From Piezodorus guildinii (taxonomy: Eukaryota > Arthropoda > Insecta > Hemiptera > Pentatomidae), in contig CM041292.1 in the NCBI GenBank assembly GCA_023052935.1, positions 26,742,954 through 26,806,953 of the forward strand: a stretch of DNA of 64,000 nucleotides, in the 5' to 3' direction. Below the pieces are notes generated by a model. The model had not been told where the DNA came from. It did not search any database and worked only from the letters and a program-made list of their open reading frames with translations. The translations under genes and the position numbers were made by a program. Every line of letters starts with the position of its first letter. Position 1 is the stretch's first letter. Positions 42,911 to 52,628 of this stretch are shown here, piece by piece.

Positions 42911-43053
42911 ACACACACACACACAGACCTTTTTGCGGGACTTGGTTATTTGGACTCAGGGGACCCTAAAACGTGTATTTCCGTTGAAAACTGGAATTCG
43001 AAAATTTTCACGATCGCAATACTTCCCCTTACTATATATAGTAAGTGAAAGTA
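42090..43053 (+). mobile_element. HINE-like element A10, complete, CA-expanded
   Basis: TCTGGTGCGGACAACACACG to CTTACTATATATAGTAAG plus TGAAAGTA. All core marks are in order. Longer than the other complete copies (964 bp) because the CA tract is expanded. Flanked by A runs. The frame 42736-42969 is CA-repeat translation. Confidence 0.87.
42829..42926. repeat. CA microsatellite in the HINE core
   Basis: About 45-48 CA units with two CAGA interruptions, replacing the 5-15 dinucleotide units found at the same place in other copies. Confidence 0.95.
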
Positions 43054-43505
43054 AAAAATGTCAAGGTTATTATTGTTTTTTCTGCTAGAAATAATAATAA
43101 TAATTCAGATTTATAATACACCGTAGAAAAGCTAAAATTTTGTGTGTGGTAAGTCTAGCGCAAAAACGAAAAGTTAGAAGAAATTTCATATTTAAGACAA
43201 CTAAATGCCAGAGATCTTATAGCAACTTTTTCTTCAAAATCGGATAACCACAAGAGCCACTTTATACCGCGCATTATGCACCTTTTTTCGATTTTCTCAA
43301 AAACAGTTCTAACGATTTTGATTAAACTGGCTATATCGATGTAAAATTCAACGTCCTTTAATATCATGTAGGTTTTATTTTGATTGAAATAGTCTAACAG
43401 GGCTTGAATGCCGATATTTTAAAATTTCTTCCTCTAAAGTACTTTTAAAGTTTGTAAATTCGAAAATATAAGCCACACCATCTTATTAGAATTTATAAAA
43501 TACGG

Positions 43506-44573
43506 CTTTGTCGAAGACTGGTGTAAGGCTTGGAGAATTAAGGTGAACGAAAGCAAATGCACACACGTTACTTTCACCCTTCGACGTAAATCCTGTCCAA
43601 CAGTTAAATTCAATTCCATACCGCTTCCTTCCTCAGACACAGTCCGGTACCTTGGCAAGACAAAAGACTGACGTGGAACCCACATACAAGACTTAAAAGG
43701 ATAGAACTCAACCGCAGATTCGGCCGGTTATACAAACTACTAAACAGAAAATCTCATCTTACAGTCGACAACAAATTACTAATATATAAGACAGTATTGA
43801 AACCTATATGGACCTACGGACTTGAACTATGGGGGACAACTAAACATTCTAACATCAAACGTATCCAATCCTTCCAATCCAAAGTCCTTCGTACAATAGT
43901 TAATGCTCCTTATTACGTTACCAACTGTACCCTACACCACGACCTTAATATTCCATTTATTTTAGACCTGGTACCATCCAAATTTTCCAAATTCCATCAG
44001 AACCTTCTTCATCACCCTAATCCTCTTGCTCAATCGCTCTCCAGCTCCACCCATCCCTACAATCCTCCTCGAAGATTGTAACGGCAGTGGCCCCGCGACG
44101 TTTTGTAAACTTTTATTCTGGAGTTCTGACACTGGTCAGATCCTCCACTCATGTACTGTATGTTTGTGGCTATTCCGCCCTAGCTGGGCCTCCACTGGCT
44201 TACACCAGTGAAGCGCCGGGTGGGAGGCGCTGGGATCTCTTGGATTCGGCTTCTCCCCCCACTTGTGGAGGGAGCAGCGGAGTCTAGGGTCCCTTTAGCA
44301 GATTGTATATATTGTATATAGTTAAGTTTGCTTGTATGATTTTTGTTTATTTCCCAACTTGTATTGTTTTGATTTGTTTGTTGTTTTTTTTTAATTGTTA
44401 TTTTCTTGTATATATTGGAATTTATTTATTTCCGATTTTATGTAATTTGACTTTATTATCATTATTCTGTATATATGGTGTGAATGTGTACTACATCTCT
44501 ATTACTACTGTTCATTATGTAACAAACTGTAATATTTCTCAATATAAAAAAAAAACAAAAAAAAAAACAAAAA
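43506..44573 (+). mobile_element. R-B LINE 3' end inside HINE A11
   Basis: Begins at VEDWC.AWRIKVNESK..HVTFTLRRKSC and continues FNSIPLPSSDTVRYLG, a deletion, RLTWNPHTRLKR (in a shifted frame), YGLELWGTTKHSNIKRIQSF, SKVLRTIVNAPYYVTN and THPYNPPRRL. It ends with the R-B 3' UTR and an A/AAC tail. ACGGCT appears on both sides. About 80% similar by eye to the reference at 49177; older than it. Confidence 0.85.
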
Positions 44574-44829
44574 AAAAAAAAAACGGCTAAATATATAAGT
44601 TGAACGAATCTGATAACTAACTAAAGGAGAATAGAGAAAACATTTTTTTAGGTTTTTTTTTTTCCTCCAAACATAAGTATAGTATTATAAAAGTACAATA
44701 TACCGTTGGAAAGCTAAAGAATTTAGAAAAAATGTCATCTCATGTACAAAGTTGTGGAAGGGAATGTAAAGACGAATAGGGAATAACTTCTTTGATTATT
44801 TTATATAACAATATTTAATTTTTATTTAT

Positions 44830-45793
44830 AGCTGTTTTTCGCGACTTTGTCAGCGTCACTTTCTGATATTATGATCGCTATTAAGACGTTTTTAAAAGAA
44901 TGTTTTGGGTTGTCCGGAAAGTTCGTAGAGAAATTTGGACAAAAATTAAAATTGATGAACTTAAGCTGTTTTAAAATGTATTTATTTAATCTACAAAATA
45001 TTTAACACCGTTAGCGATTACCTTTCCCAACGGCTTGAAAGGTCCATTATCCTTTTTTTCTAAAAATCACTCCTGAAGGTCCGTTTTGAAGTAATTTTCT
45101 AAAGAGTAGGAATTACCCCTGTAGACAATTTTTGAGGGAACGGAAAAGATGGAAATCCGAAGGAGCAATGTCAGGAGAGTACGGCGGGAGAGGTAAAACC
45201 TCCCATCTGAAGCTTCATAACTTTTGCCGAGTCCTTAAAGACACATGGTGCCTAGCGTTGTCTTGATGGAATAACACTCCTTTCCGATTCTCCAATCCTT
45301 GGCCGTTTCTGTTTAATTACTGCCTTCAATCTGTCTAACTAGGCGCAGTAAAAGTCCGTACTTATAATATGGTTTTGTGGTAGGAGCTCAAAATGTATAA
45401 TAATGTAGCTATCTCATGGACAGTAATTCGTGGATACTGATTTTCTCCGCAACACGATCTTGACGTACATCGATTCCTACGTGTTTAAATGTTTGCCCAT
45501 GTGATTTATTAATTGTTACGGCAAAAGATAATTTAACGGGAAATTGAATTATTTTAAAATTAAAAGGTAAATCATTTAGAATCGTTGGGATGCGAGGTTG
45601 ATTTCACCCGTTTTTTTTTCCAGATTTTCCACTGATTCTTCGCTCCTATTGGTGATGTTATATAGCCTGTAACCTTCCTCGATAAATGGACTATCCAACT
45701 CAAAAAGAATTTTTCAATTTGAACCAGTAGTTTCTGAGATTAGCGCGTTCAAACAAACAAACAAACTCTTCAGCTTTATAATATTAGTATAGA
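44830..45793 (-). mobile_element. Helitron H2, with a mariner inside
   Basis: In minus sense it starts TCTATACTAATATTATAAAG at 45793, preceded by A on that strand. It keeps a helicase C-terminal frame (FAVTINKSHGQTFKHVGIDV, RQDRVAEK), and ends AGTGACGCTGACAAAGTCGC..AACAGCTAT. This last part matches the H1 end (GACGCAAACGAAGTCGCGGG..AACAGCTAG). The CTAG is mutated. It sits between two parts of HINE A11. Confidence 0.8.
44903..45435 (-). pseudogene. mariner remnant inside Helitron H2
   Basis: Starts at TTTTGGGTTGTCCGGAAAGT, a mariner-type end. Minus-strand fragments read IIHFELLPQNHIIS, LDRLKAVIKQKRP, VLPLPPYSPDIAPSDFHLFR, SLKNCLQG and FKPLGKVIANGVKYF. This is the C-terminal catalytic half of a mariner transposase different from MAR1/2. 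Stops and frameshifts are many, and the N-terminal half and second inverted end are missing. Confidence 0.8.
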
Positions 45794-45911
45794 TTATTTA
45801 ATCAAAAACATATGTTTCATATCCTTTAGTTTATATAATAGTTCGTAAATAGTTTTTTAACAACAGAGGTAAGTGAAAGAAAGTCGTTTGTTGCCCACAT
45901 CAGATTTAAGA

Positions 45912-47003
45912 ATAGTAATACTAAAATTTATAATTTACCTTTGGAAATCTTAAGATTATAGAAAAAATGTTATCTTATATACAAAGCTGTAAAAGATACT
46001 GGATTGTGACGAATAGGGGATAAAACTAACTGATTGTAGAAGATAATAACATAATAGATTATTTAATAAAACAGATGTTTCTATTAAAACTCTGTGTAAT
46101 TACCTTTTTTACTTTCACTTACTATATATAGTAAGGGAAAGTATTGCGATCGTGAACATTTTCGAATTCCAGTTTTCAACGGAAATACACATGTTAGGGT
46201 CCCTTGAGTCCAAATAACCAAGTCCCGCAAAAAGGTCTGTGTGTGTGTGTGTGGTAACTCCCTGGCGGAAACGGTAAGTCCTATGAAACTGAAATTTCAT
46301 ATTTAAGACTAATATACGCTGAGACGTAAAAAACATGCATTTAGCGCCTTTTTTCGGTTTTCTCGAGAACGGTTCCGACGATTTTGATTAAACTCGCTAT
46401 ATCGATGTAAAATTTAATGGGCTTTAATATCATGTAGGTTTCATTTTGATTAAAATGGTCTGACAGGGCTTCAAAGCCGATATTTTAAATTTTCTTTCTC
46501 TAAAGTTAAAGGTACCACTGATGAAAAACAGGTAAATATATAAAGTGAATGAATTCGATACCCAACTAAAGGAGAAAACTGAAAAAAAAAAATTTAATGC
46601 AATTTTTTGCTTTTGAACATAAGAGCAGTAATATACATGTATGATATACCGCTGGAGAGCTAAAGATTTCAGAAAAAATATTATCTCATACACAAGGTTT
46701 TAAAAGTTCATAGAGAGTGATAAAAATCCGATAAAACTATCTGATTATTTTAGATAATAATATAATAGATTTTTTAATAAAACACATGTTTTTATAGAAA
46801 TTCAATTTAATTAATTCTTTAATAGTTTCACGTATTTTATCTTTAACTGTTTTTGAAAATTCTTTCATTGATTTTAAAAATGGAGGTAAGTGAAAGTCGT
46901 GTGTTGCCCGCACCAGATTTTTTCATCTCTAACTTGACTTAACAGGTCTTAGATTGATTTTGACAACGGAGGTAGGAGAAAGTTGTGTGTTGCGCGCACA
47001 AGA
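45912..47003 (-). mobile_element. HINE-like element A12, split by A13
   Basis: 45912-46109 carries the middle (TTTACCTTTGGAAATCTTAA, ACTGATTGTAGAAGATAATA). 46918-47003 carries the 5' end (TTTGACAACGGAGGTAGGAG, TGTGTGTTGCGCGCACAAGA). The break lies in a T run, and a complete copy fills it. Confidence 0.75.
46110..46917 (-). mobile_element. HINE-like element A13, complete, nested in A12
   Basis: TACTTTCACTTACTATATAT plus AGTAAGGG at left, CGTGTGTTGCCCGCACCAGA at right, GT run near 46237-46252. It is flanked by T on both sides inside A12, with no obvious target duplication beyond T, as expected for T|T insertion. Small internal deletions are present (for example after TACGCTGAGACGTA). Confidence 0.85.
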
Positions 47004-47029
47004 TTTTCTTCTTTATTTATTATCGTTGC

Positions 47030-47425
47030 TACATTTCATCAACTATAATATTTTTTTTTCAAATATTAGATAACGATTTCTTTAGTTTGGGCTGCAACAA
47101 CGGAAACTCTTCCCATATACACTGGTATAATTATTGAAGGAAAGACAGAATTCCGAACCCTGAAGCGATAGCCCCGAGAAAGAAAGGCGATCGAGCGGGC
47201 CTGGGAGAGTGAGAGGTGAAAGAGTTTGGTGAAGGGAGCTTACTTTCTTCGGCAAGGATTGGGCAGCAGCACCCTCTAATCCTAATCTCAGGACCGAGCT
47301 TGTCAAGAACCAGCATGGCATATGGAAGAACGAGTGGCTTAAATATCTCCAAATACAGAAACGAATTTTCTTACTTTACTTCTTGAAATCAATTTATTGT
47401 TTTAAATTAACCTAAAGTCAATTAA
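47030..47425. other. Unassigned; GC-richer block 47090-47345
   Basis: Two overlapping minus-strand frames (79 and 73 aa) arise from this block but share no motif with known families that I recognise. It may be a fragment of an unknown coding element. Confidence 0.35.
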
Positions 47426-47428
47426 AAA

Positions 47429-47487
47429 ACAATCAGGTGCGCGGAACACACGCCTTTCACTAACCTTCGTTGTTAAAATCAATGAAT
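47429..47487 (+). mobile_element. HINE-like 5' end shard
   Basis: TCAGGTGCGCGGAACACACG, CCTTTCACTAACCTTCG and TTAAAATCAATGAAT form a diverged plus-strand family start, cut by the next copy. Confidence 0.6.
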
Positions 47488-47945
47488 TTTACTTTCACTT
47501 ACTATATATTGTAAGGGAAAGTATTGCGATCGTGAAAATTTTCCAATTCCAGTTTTCCACGGAAATACACATTTTAGGGTCCCCTGAGTCCAAATAACCA
47601 AGTCCCGCAAAAAGGTCTGTGTGGGAACTCTCGGGCGGAAACGGTAAGTCCTATGAAACTGAAATTTCATATTTAAGAAAAATATACGCCCGAGACGTTA
47701 CAAAACCTTTTTCATCAAAATGAGCTTAGCAGAAGAGCCACTTTATATTATGCATTTTGCACCTTTTTTCGATTTTTTCGAAAACTGTTCCGAAGATTTT
47801 GATTAAGCTCGATATATGGATGTAAAATTTAATAGGCCTAAACGTCATGTAGGTTTCATTCTGATTAAAATGGTCTGACAGGGCTTAAATGCCGATATTT
47901 TATAATTTCTTACCCTAAAGTTACTTTTTAAAGGAACTACCAATA
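47488..47945 (-). mobile_element. HINE-like element A14, 3' half
   Basis: Opens TTACTTTCACTTACTATATA and TTGTAAGGG, passes GCGATCGTGAAAATTTTCCA, GGCAGGAACTCTCGGGCGG-like core, GATATATGGATGTAAAATTT and GGTCTGACAGGGCTTAAATG. It stops near 47945 without the TCTGGTGCGGG end. Confidence 0.75.
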
Positions 47946-49077
47946 AAAAGTATTTTATGTTTTCTTACTGTTGTATTTTCTTGGAGGCTTCACTCTCAAC
48001 AAACTTATTTACCATATAGTCAAATTGGTCAACAACTACTTCATCATTATAAGACGTATACATTTTCAAGAAATATAAATATATTTTTAACAATTACATT
48101 TATCAAAGTTGTTTTCAGGTGAAAATCGTTGTATCAATGTATATCAATCAGATTTATGTTATAAACGTGACTATATAACACGATTACGTTACAGCTAAAA
48201 TATATAGAGCTATTTTGGGTATGCCTACTTCTATTGGATCGCTATTGTATATTTAACAGAATAAAATGGCAACTTCTTATACTAAAGTTAGAATTATGGT
48301 TGATGAGGAAAGTGATTGAAAAACAACTTAATGTAATACTATAATTAATCTAATATAACTATAAATATCTTGTTTCTAATATCGAGACGCATTGAAAAAT
48401 AGAAGAAAAACTACACTTCTTTGTCTTTGTTTGCGGTTTGGTGAATTCAATTTGATAAATAAAATAATTTAAATTATAACTGCTACAAATGTTGATAGTA
48501 ACTATGTTGAATGAGGCTATATAAAAGAAATACAGGCGAATGACAATGAACTACTCTGTTTATGATTAATAAAATATTATTATTTCATGTCAGATATCAA
48601 TTTTATTTACTCAATGTTACAATTACATACCAGTACCAAGTACCCATATCCAAATTATTTAATAACATCGTTTTATCTTTAAAACATAACTGTTGTATAT
48701 CATCATTGTATAACTCTTTTGCAACTCATAACTCATAGCAAGTCATTCAAAAAAAGTATTTATAATTTTTCGGGAAATGTATAGTAATATGTATTTTATT
48801 ATAACTGGAAACTATAATGTGAATGCATATTTTAAAAATAGGAACGCATAGAAACAATCAACACAAACTTATACTTTTGTGTTGCCACAGTTAAACAAAT
48901 TTTGTTTTACGTTTTAGAAAAATATATTTTTAAACCATTTAGAATAGTAATAAAAACTATCCTATCATTTAAGTTGGACCAAATAACAGATACTTACGAA
49001 GTTTGATCTAAGTCGGTTCAGTAATTTCAGAGTTTATCGTGAACATACATTGTGACACGAGATTTTTATATATATAT
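47946..49077. other. Unassigned AT-rich stretch
   Basis: No family match over most of it. Near 48960-49075, GAAGTTTGATCTAAGTCGGT, TCAGTAATTTCAGAGTTTAT and GTGACACGAGATTTTTATAT look like the end of an unidentified repeat seen in other insect genomes, without a second copy here. Confidence 0.45.
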
Positions 49078-49205
49078 AGATATAATAAAGTTTTTAATAA
49101 AACACGTGTTTCTATATTAATTCAATTTAATTCATTTTTTAATGGTGTCACTCATTTTTATTTCTAACTGTATTTGGTAAAAGGCGAAAGATTTATTCGT
49201 TTTGA

Positions 49206-49952
49206 AGGGAGACCAGAGGTCAGTCTGGTCAAAAAAACAAAATACCCTTACCTCTTTTTTTTGTTGATTTAGAAAGATCCCCCGGGGTTGAAAACATATA
49301 TTCAGTAAACCGCCTCTACTACACTAGAGTTGTAGTAGAAAAACCATACATCAAGAAAGACATCGTTCAGTGTCATAACTGCCAAGCTTATGGACATACG
49401 AAGCGGTACTGCCACCATCTATCCCGCTGCGTCAGATGTGGAGGACAGCATAAGACGGAGGAATGCACAAAAACAAGACAAACTCCCGCAGTTTGCGCAC
49501 TCTGTCACCAAGGACATCCAGCCAACTACAAGGGGTGTCAGACCTACAAGATCTTAAAGTCACGACTGCAGGTAGCACCTCGTCAAGACGTCACTCCTAG
49601 ACCGCTAAGGAAACCCTCTAGAACCGTCAACTCCGGGGTCTCATATGCCCAAATGCTGGAAGAAGCTGAGACACAACAATCTCTCGCCCAACCGCAGACT
49701 CAACCTCAACCCCAACCCCATGATTCCTACCCTCAATACCAACATCTACATAACCCTTCCACACAACCTAGGACCAATACCCAAAATTCCAGCCCACACC
49801 GAATTTCCTATATTCCTCCTTCTACCACCTCTACTGATTTAACTGCCACCATGAATACATTCCTGACTGAGCTCAAATCCCTTATTACCCCTCTCATCTC
49901 CTTGTTAACAAACTTAGTATCCAACCTAATCCAAGTCCCCAGAAATCCATAA
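49206..49952 (+). pseudogene. R-B ORF1 (Gag-like) C-terminal part, three zinc knuckles
   Basis: Open from just after a TGA at 49203 to the TAA at 49950-49952. It reads KIPLPLFFVDLERSPGVENI, a Gag core motif of Jockey-type elements, then three CCHC knuckles: CHNCQAYGHTKRYC (49371-49412), CVRCGGQHKTEEC (about 49431-49469) and CALCHQGHPANYKGC (49494-49538). A Q/P-rich tail follows. These proteins bind LINE RNA in RNPs. The N-terminus is lost by 5' truncation and there is no authentic start codon. Confidence 0.87.
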
Positions 49953-52628
49953 ATGACACCACAAAAGTCCTTTTCCATTCTCCTTTGGAATGCGAATGGT
50001 GTTCGAAATCACGTTAACGAACTAACTACATTACTTCATGACAAACATATTGACATAGCCCTTATAACTGAAACACGACTGACCAACAAACGATTATTCA
50101 ACATCCCTGGCTACCAAATATACAGAACAGACCATCCCGATGGAACAGCTCATGCCGGCACTGCGGTCATCATCCATAGCTCCCTCTCCCACCACTCATT
50201 TCCCCTACCAGTTCATGATTTTCTTCAAACCACTGCTATAAAAATACAAACCTGTCATTTTCCTTTAACAGTGGTAGCAGCATACTCCCCGCCTAAAATA
50301 CCGATTTCCGCAATCCAATTCAATTCCTTCCTAAATTCTCTGGACCATCATTTCCTTATAGGTGCAGACTTAAATGCAAAACACCAGCAGTGGGGGGCTA
50401 GAACTACGAATTCTCGCGGGCGAACCCTACAGTCTGCACTCTGTTCCACCCATAGTAACATCCTCCCTCCCGACTCTCCCACCTATTGGCCCACCGATCC
50501 TAGCCGTAATCCCGACCTACTAGATTTCTTCATCCACAAAGGCCTAGCACCGCTAAATCATTCTGTTTCTCGGCTCGATGACCTATCCTCAGATCACAGC
50601 CCTCTTATCCTAACTCTTTCATTATCACCTATACTAAAACTCCCTCCACCGTCATTCCTAAGAGGCCCAGTTAACTGGACCCTCTTCCGTGAAATCATAA
50701 CCGATGCAATAGACCTCAGAGTATCCCTCAAAACTCCTCAAGAACTAGACGATGCTGTTAATTCCTTCACCACCCTGATCCAACAAGCAGCCTGGAGTGC
50801 ATCTTCACCTACCCCTTCCCCTCTTCACTACAAGAAGAATCCTATACCCCAAGACCTCATAGATCTAATCCACACTAAGCGATGCTCCAGAATCCTCTGG
50901 CAAAGAACCAGGCACCCAGACGATCGGAAATCCTACAACTATTATACCAAATTAGTTAAACAGAAATTAGATTCCTTTAGATCCAACTCCTACAATTCCT
51001 ACCTCTCCTCACTATCCGTAACCGACAATTCTCTCTGGAGAATAACCAAAAAGGTACTTAAACATCATACCATCACACATCCTCTCCGACGAGCTGATGG
51101 TTCCTGGGCTTCGTCAGAGGAGACTAGAGCAGAAGAATTTGCCCAGTACCTCTCTAACATATTCACTCCCCATCCCAACCACAATTCCACTCATACTGAT
51201 AGCGTAGAAGAATTCCTCTCTTCACCAATACCTCTCTCTCTACCTCCTAAAGCTGTTAACCCCTCTGAGGTCAAATTCCTTATAAATAAACTAAAACCTC
51301 GTAAATCTCCTGGCCATGACCTCCTCAGCTCCAAGATCATTCGACAACTACCTCAAAAAGCAATTATATTTCTTACTTACCTGTATAATTGTATCCTCCG
51401 CATAGCACACTTTCCTCTGTTGTGGAAACACTCCATTATTATCCTCTTTCTTAAACCTGGTAAACCTCCCAACAACGCCTCATCCTACAGACCAATCAGC
51501 CTCCTCCCTATCCTTTCAAAAATTTTTGAAAAAATCCTACTGAAGCGTATCCTACAGTTAATTGAAATTCCTTCCCACCAGTTCGGATTCCGCTCTGGGC
51601 ACTCCACTGTACAGCAAGGTCTAAGAGTGGTTGACCATTTATCCTCTGCACTTGAAAACAAGCAGTACTGCACTGGTGCCTTTCTGGACATTGCTCAGGC
51701 ATACGACCGGGTCTGGCACGATGGCTTGCTTTTCAAACTAAAATCCGTATTACCCCAAACCCTATATCTAATCCTAAGATCCTATCTCTCTAACCGTTCC
51801 TACAGAGTCCGCTGCGGTTCAGAGTTCTCCACCTGTTACCCAATCGAGGCCGGCGTACCTCAAGGAAGCGTCCTAGGTCCTGTCCTCTACATCTCATTTA
51901 CAGCTGATATACCTTTAGATCCTGATACCTTCCTAGCATCTTTTGCCGATGACACTGCCATTCTATCAACCCATTCAGACCCAGAACTAGCATCTTTCCA
52001 TCTCCAAAGACACCTCTCCTTGATTGAACATTGGTGCGACAATTGGCGCATCAAAGTCAATCAATCCAAAAGTAAGCATGTCACCTTCACCCTCCGACGT
52101 AAATCCTGTCCTCAAGTTCATTTCAACTCTATACCACTTCCCTGTTCCGACACAGTCCGGTATTTGGGTTTCCTACTAGACAAAAGACTGACCTGGAACC
52201 CACATACTCGACTTAAAAGACAAGAGCTCAACAGAAGATATGGACAGTTATATAGACTACTGAACAAAACATCACAACTTTCCGTTGGAAACAAACTATT
52301 AATTTACAAGATAATTCTCAAACCTATGTGGACCTATGGAATTGAACTATGGGGTACTACTAAATTTTCAAACATGAAACGTATCCAATCCTTTCAGTCC
52401 AAAGTCCTTAGAACAATAGTCAATGCTCCCTATTATGTTACAAACAAGACCTTACACCATGACCTCAAGATCCCTTATGTCCTTGATCTGATCCCATCCA
52501 AATTCTCAACTTTCCACCAGAAACTTACTCTTCTTCCTAATCCCCTGGCACAATCCCTATCAAGTACCAACCATCCTTACAACCCTCCTCGTAGGTTGAG
52601 GCGGCAGTGGCCGAGAGATCTCTTATAG
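49953..52628 (+). CDS. R-B ORF2: endonuclease and reverse transcriptase, 891 aa
   Basis: The N-terminal endonuclease/exonuclease/phosphatase domain spans about residues 5-225: WNANGVRNH (N15), TETRL (E40), GADLNAKH (D139, N141) and SSDHSPL (D214, H215), so catalytic positions are kept. The reverse transcriptase spans about residues 480-740: KPGKPPNNASSYRPISLLP, HQFGFRSGHST, GAFLDIAQAYDRVW (motif A), AGVPQGSVLGP near 634 and FADD at 664-667. The thumb part ends with PPRRLRRQWPRDLL and there is no RNase H, which fits Jockey-like elements. It would nick target DNA and prime cDNA synthesis there. ATG directly abuts the ORF1 stop, suggesting termination-reinitiation. No stop or frameshift is seen. 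Confidence 0.95.
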   Translation: MTPQKSFSILLWNANGVRNHVNELTTLLHDKHIDIALITETRLTNKRLFNIPGYQIYRTDHPDGTAHAGTAVIIHSSLSHHSFPLPVHDFLQTTAIKIQTCHFPLTVVAAYSPPKIPISAIQFNSFLNSLDHHFLIGADLNAKHQQWGARTTNSRGRTLQSALCSTHSNILPPDSPTYWPTDPSRNPDLLDFFIHKGLAPLNHSVSRLDDLSSDHSPLILTLSLSPILKLPPPSFLRGPVNWTLFREIITDAIDLRVSLKTPQELDDAVNSFTTLIQQAAWSASSPTPSPLHYKKNPIPQDLIDLIHTKRCSRILWQRTRHPDDRKSYNYYTKLVKQKLDSFRSNSYNSYLSSLSVTDNSLWRITKKVLKHHTITHPLRRADGSWASSEETRAEEFAQYLSNIFTPHPNHNSTHTDSVEEFLSSPIPLSLPPKAVNPSEVKFLINKLKPRKSPGHDLLSSKIIRQLPQKAIIFLTYLYNCILRIAHFPLLWKHSIIILFLKPGKPPNNASSYRPISLLPILSKIFEKILLKRILQLIEIPSHQFGFRSGHSTVQQGLRVVDHLSSALENKQYCTGAFLDIAQAYDRVWHDGLLFKLKSVLPQTLYLILRSYLSNRSYRVRCGSEFSTCYPIEAGVPQGSVLGPVLYISFTADIPLDPDTFLASFADDTAILSTHSDPELASFHLQRHLSLIEHWCDNWRIKVNQSKSKHVTFTLRRKSCPQVHFNSIPLPCSDTVRYLGFLLDKRLTWNPHTRLKRQELNRRYGQLYRLLNKTSQLSVGNKLLIYKIILKPMWTYGIELWGTTKFSNMKRIQSFQSKVLRTIVNAPYYVTNKTLHHDLKIPYVLDLIPSKFSTFHQKLTLLPNPLAQSLSSTNHPYNPPRRLRRQWPRDLL

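Larger units (their letters stand above)
43144..45904 (-). mobile_element. HINE-like element A11 with three nested elements
   Basis: Pieces 43144-43505, 44574-44829 and 45794-45904 join into one minus-strand family copy: TGGTAAGTCTAGCGC..ACTTTTAAAGTTTGTAAATT, then GGCTAAATATATAAGTTGAA..AACAATA, then TTATTTAATCAAAAACATAT..GTCGTTTGTTGCCCACATCA plus GA. The gaps hold an R-B LINE and a Helitron; the latter contains a mariner. Confidence 0.8.

Noticed and set aside
42736..42969. 77-aa frame rich in Thr-His repeats
   Set aside because: It is translation of the CA microsatellite inside a HINE-like element; similar frames at 21402, 24175 and 46115 arise the same way.
47082..47352. Two overlapping frames in a GC-richer block
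   Set aside because: Neither has a recognisable motif; GC content alone opens frames on both registers. Left as unassigned.
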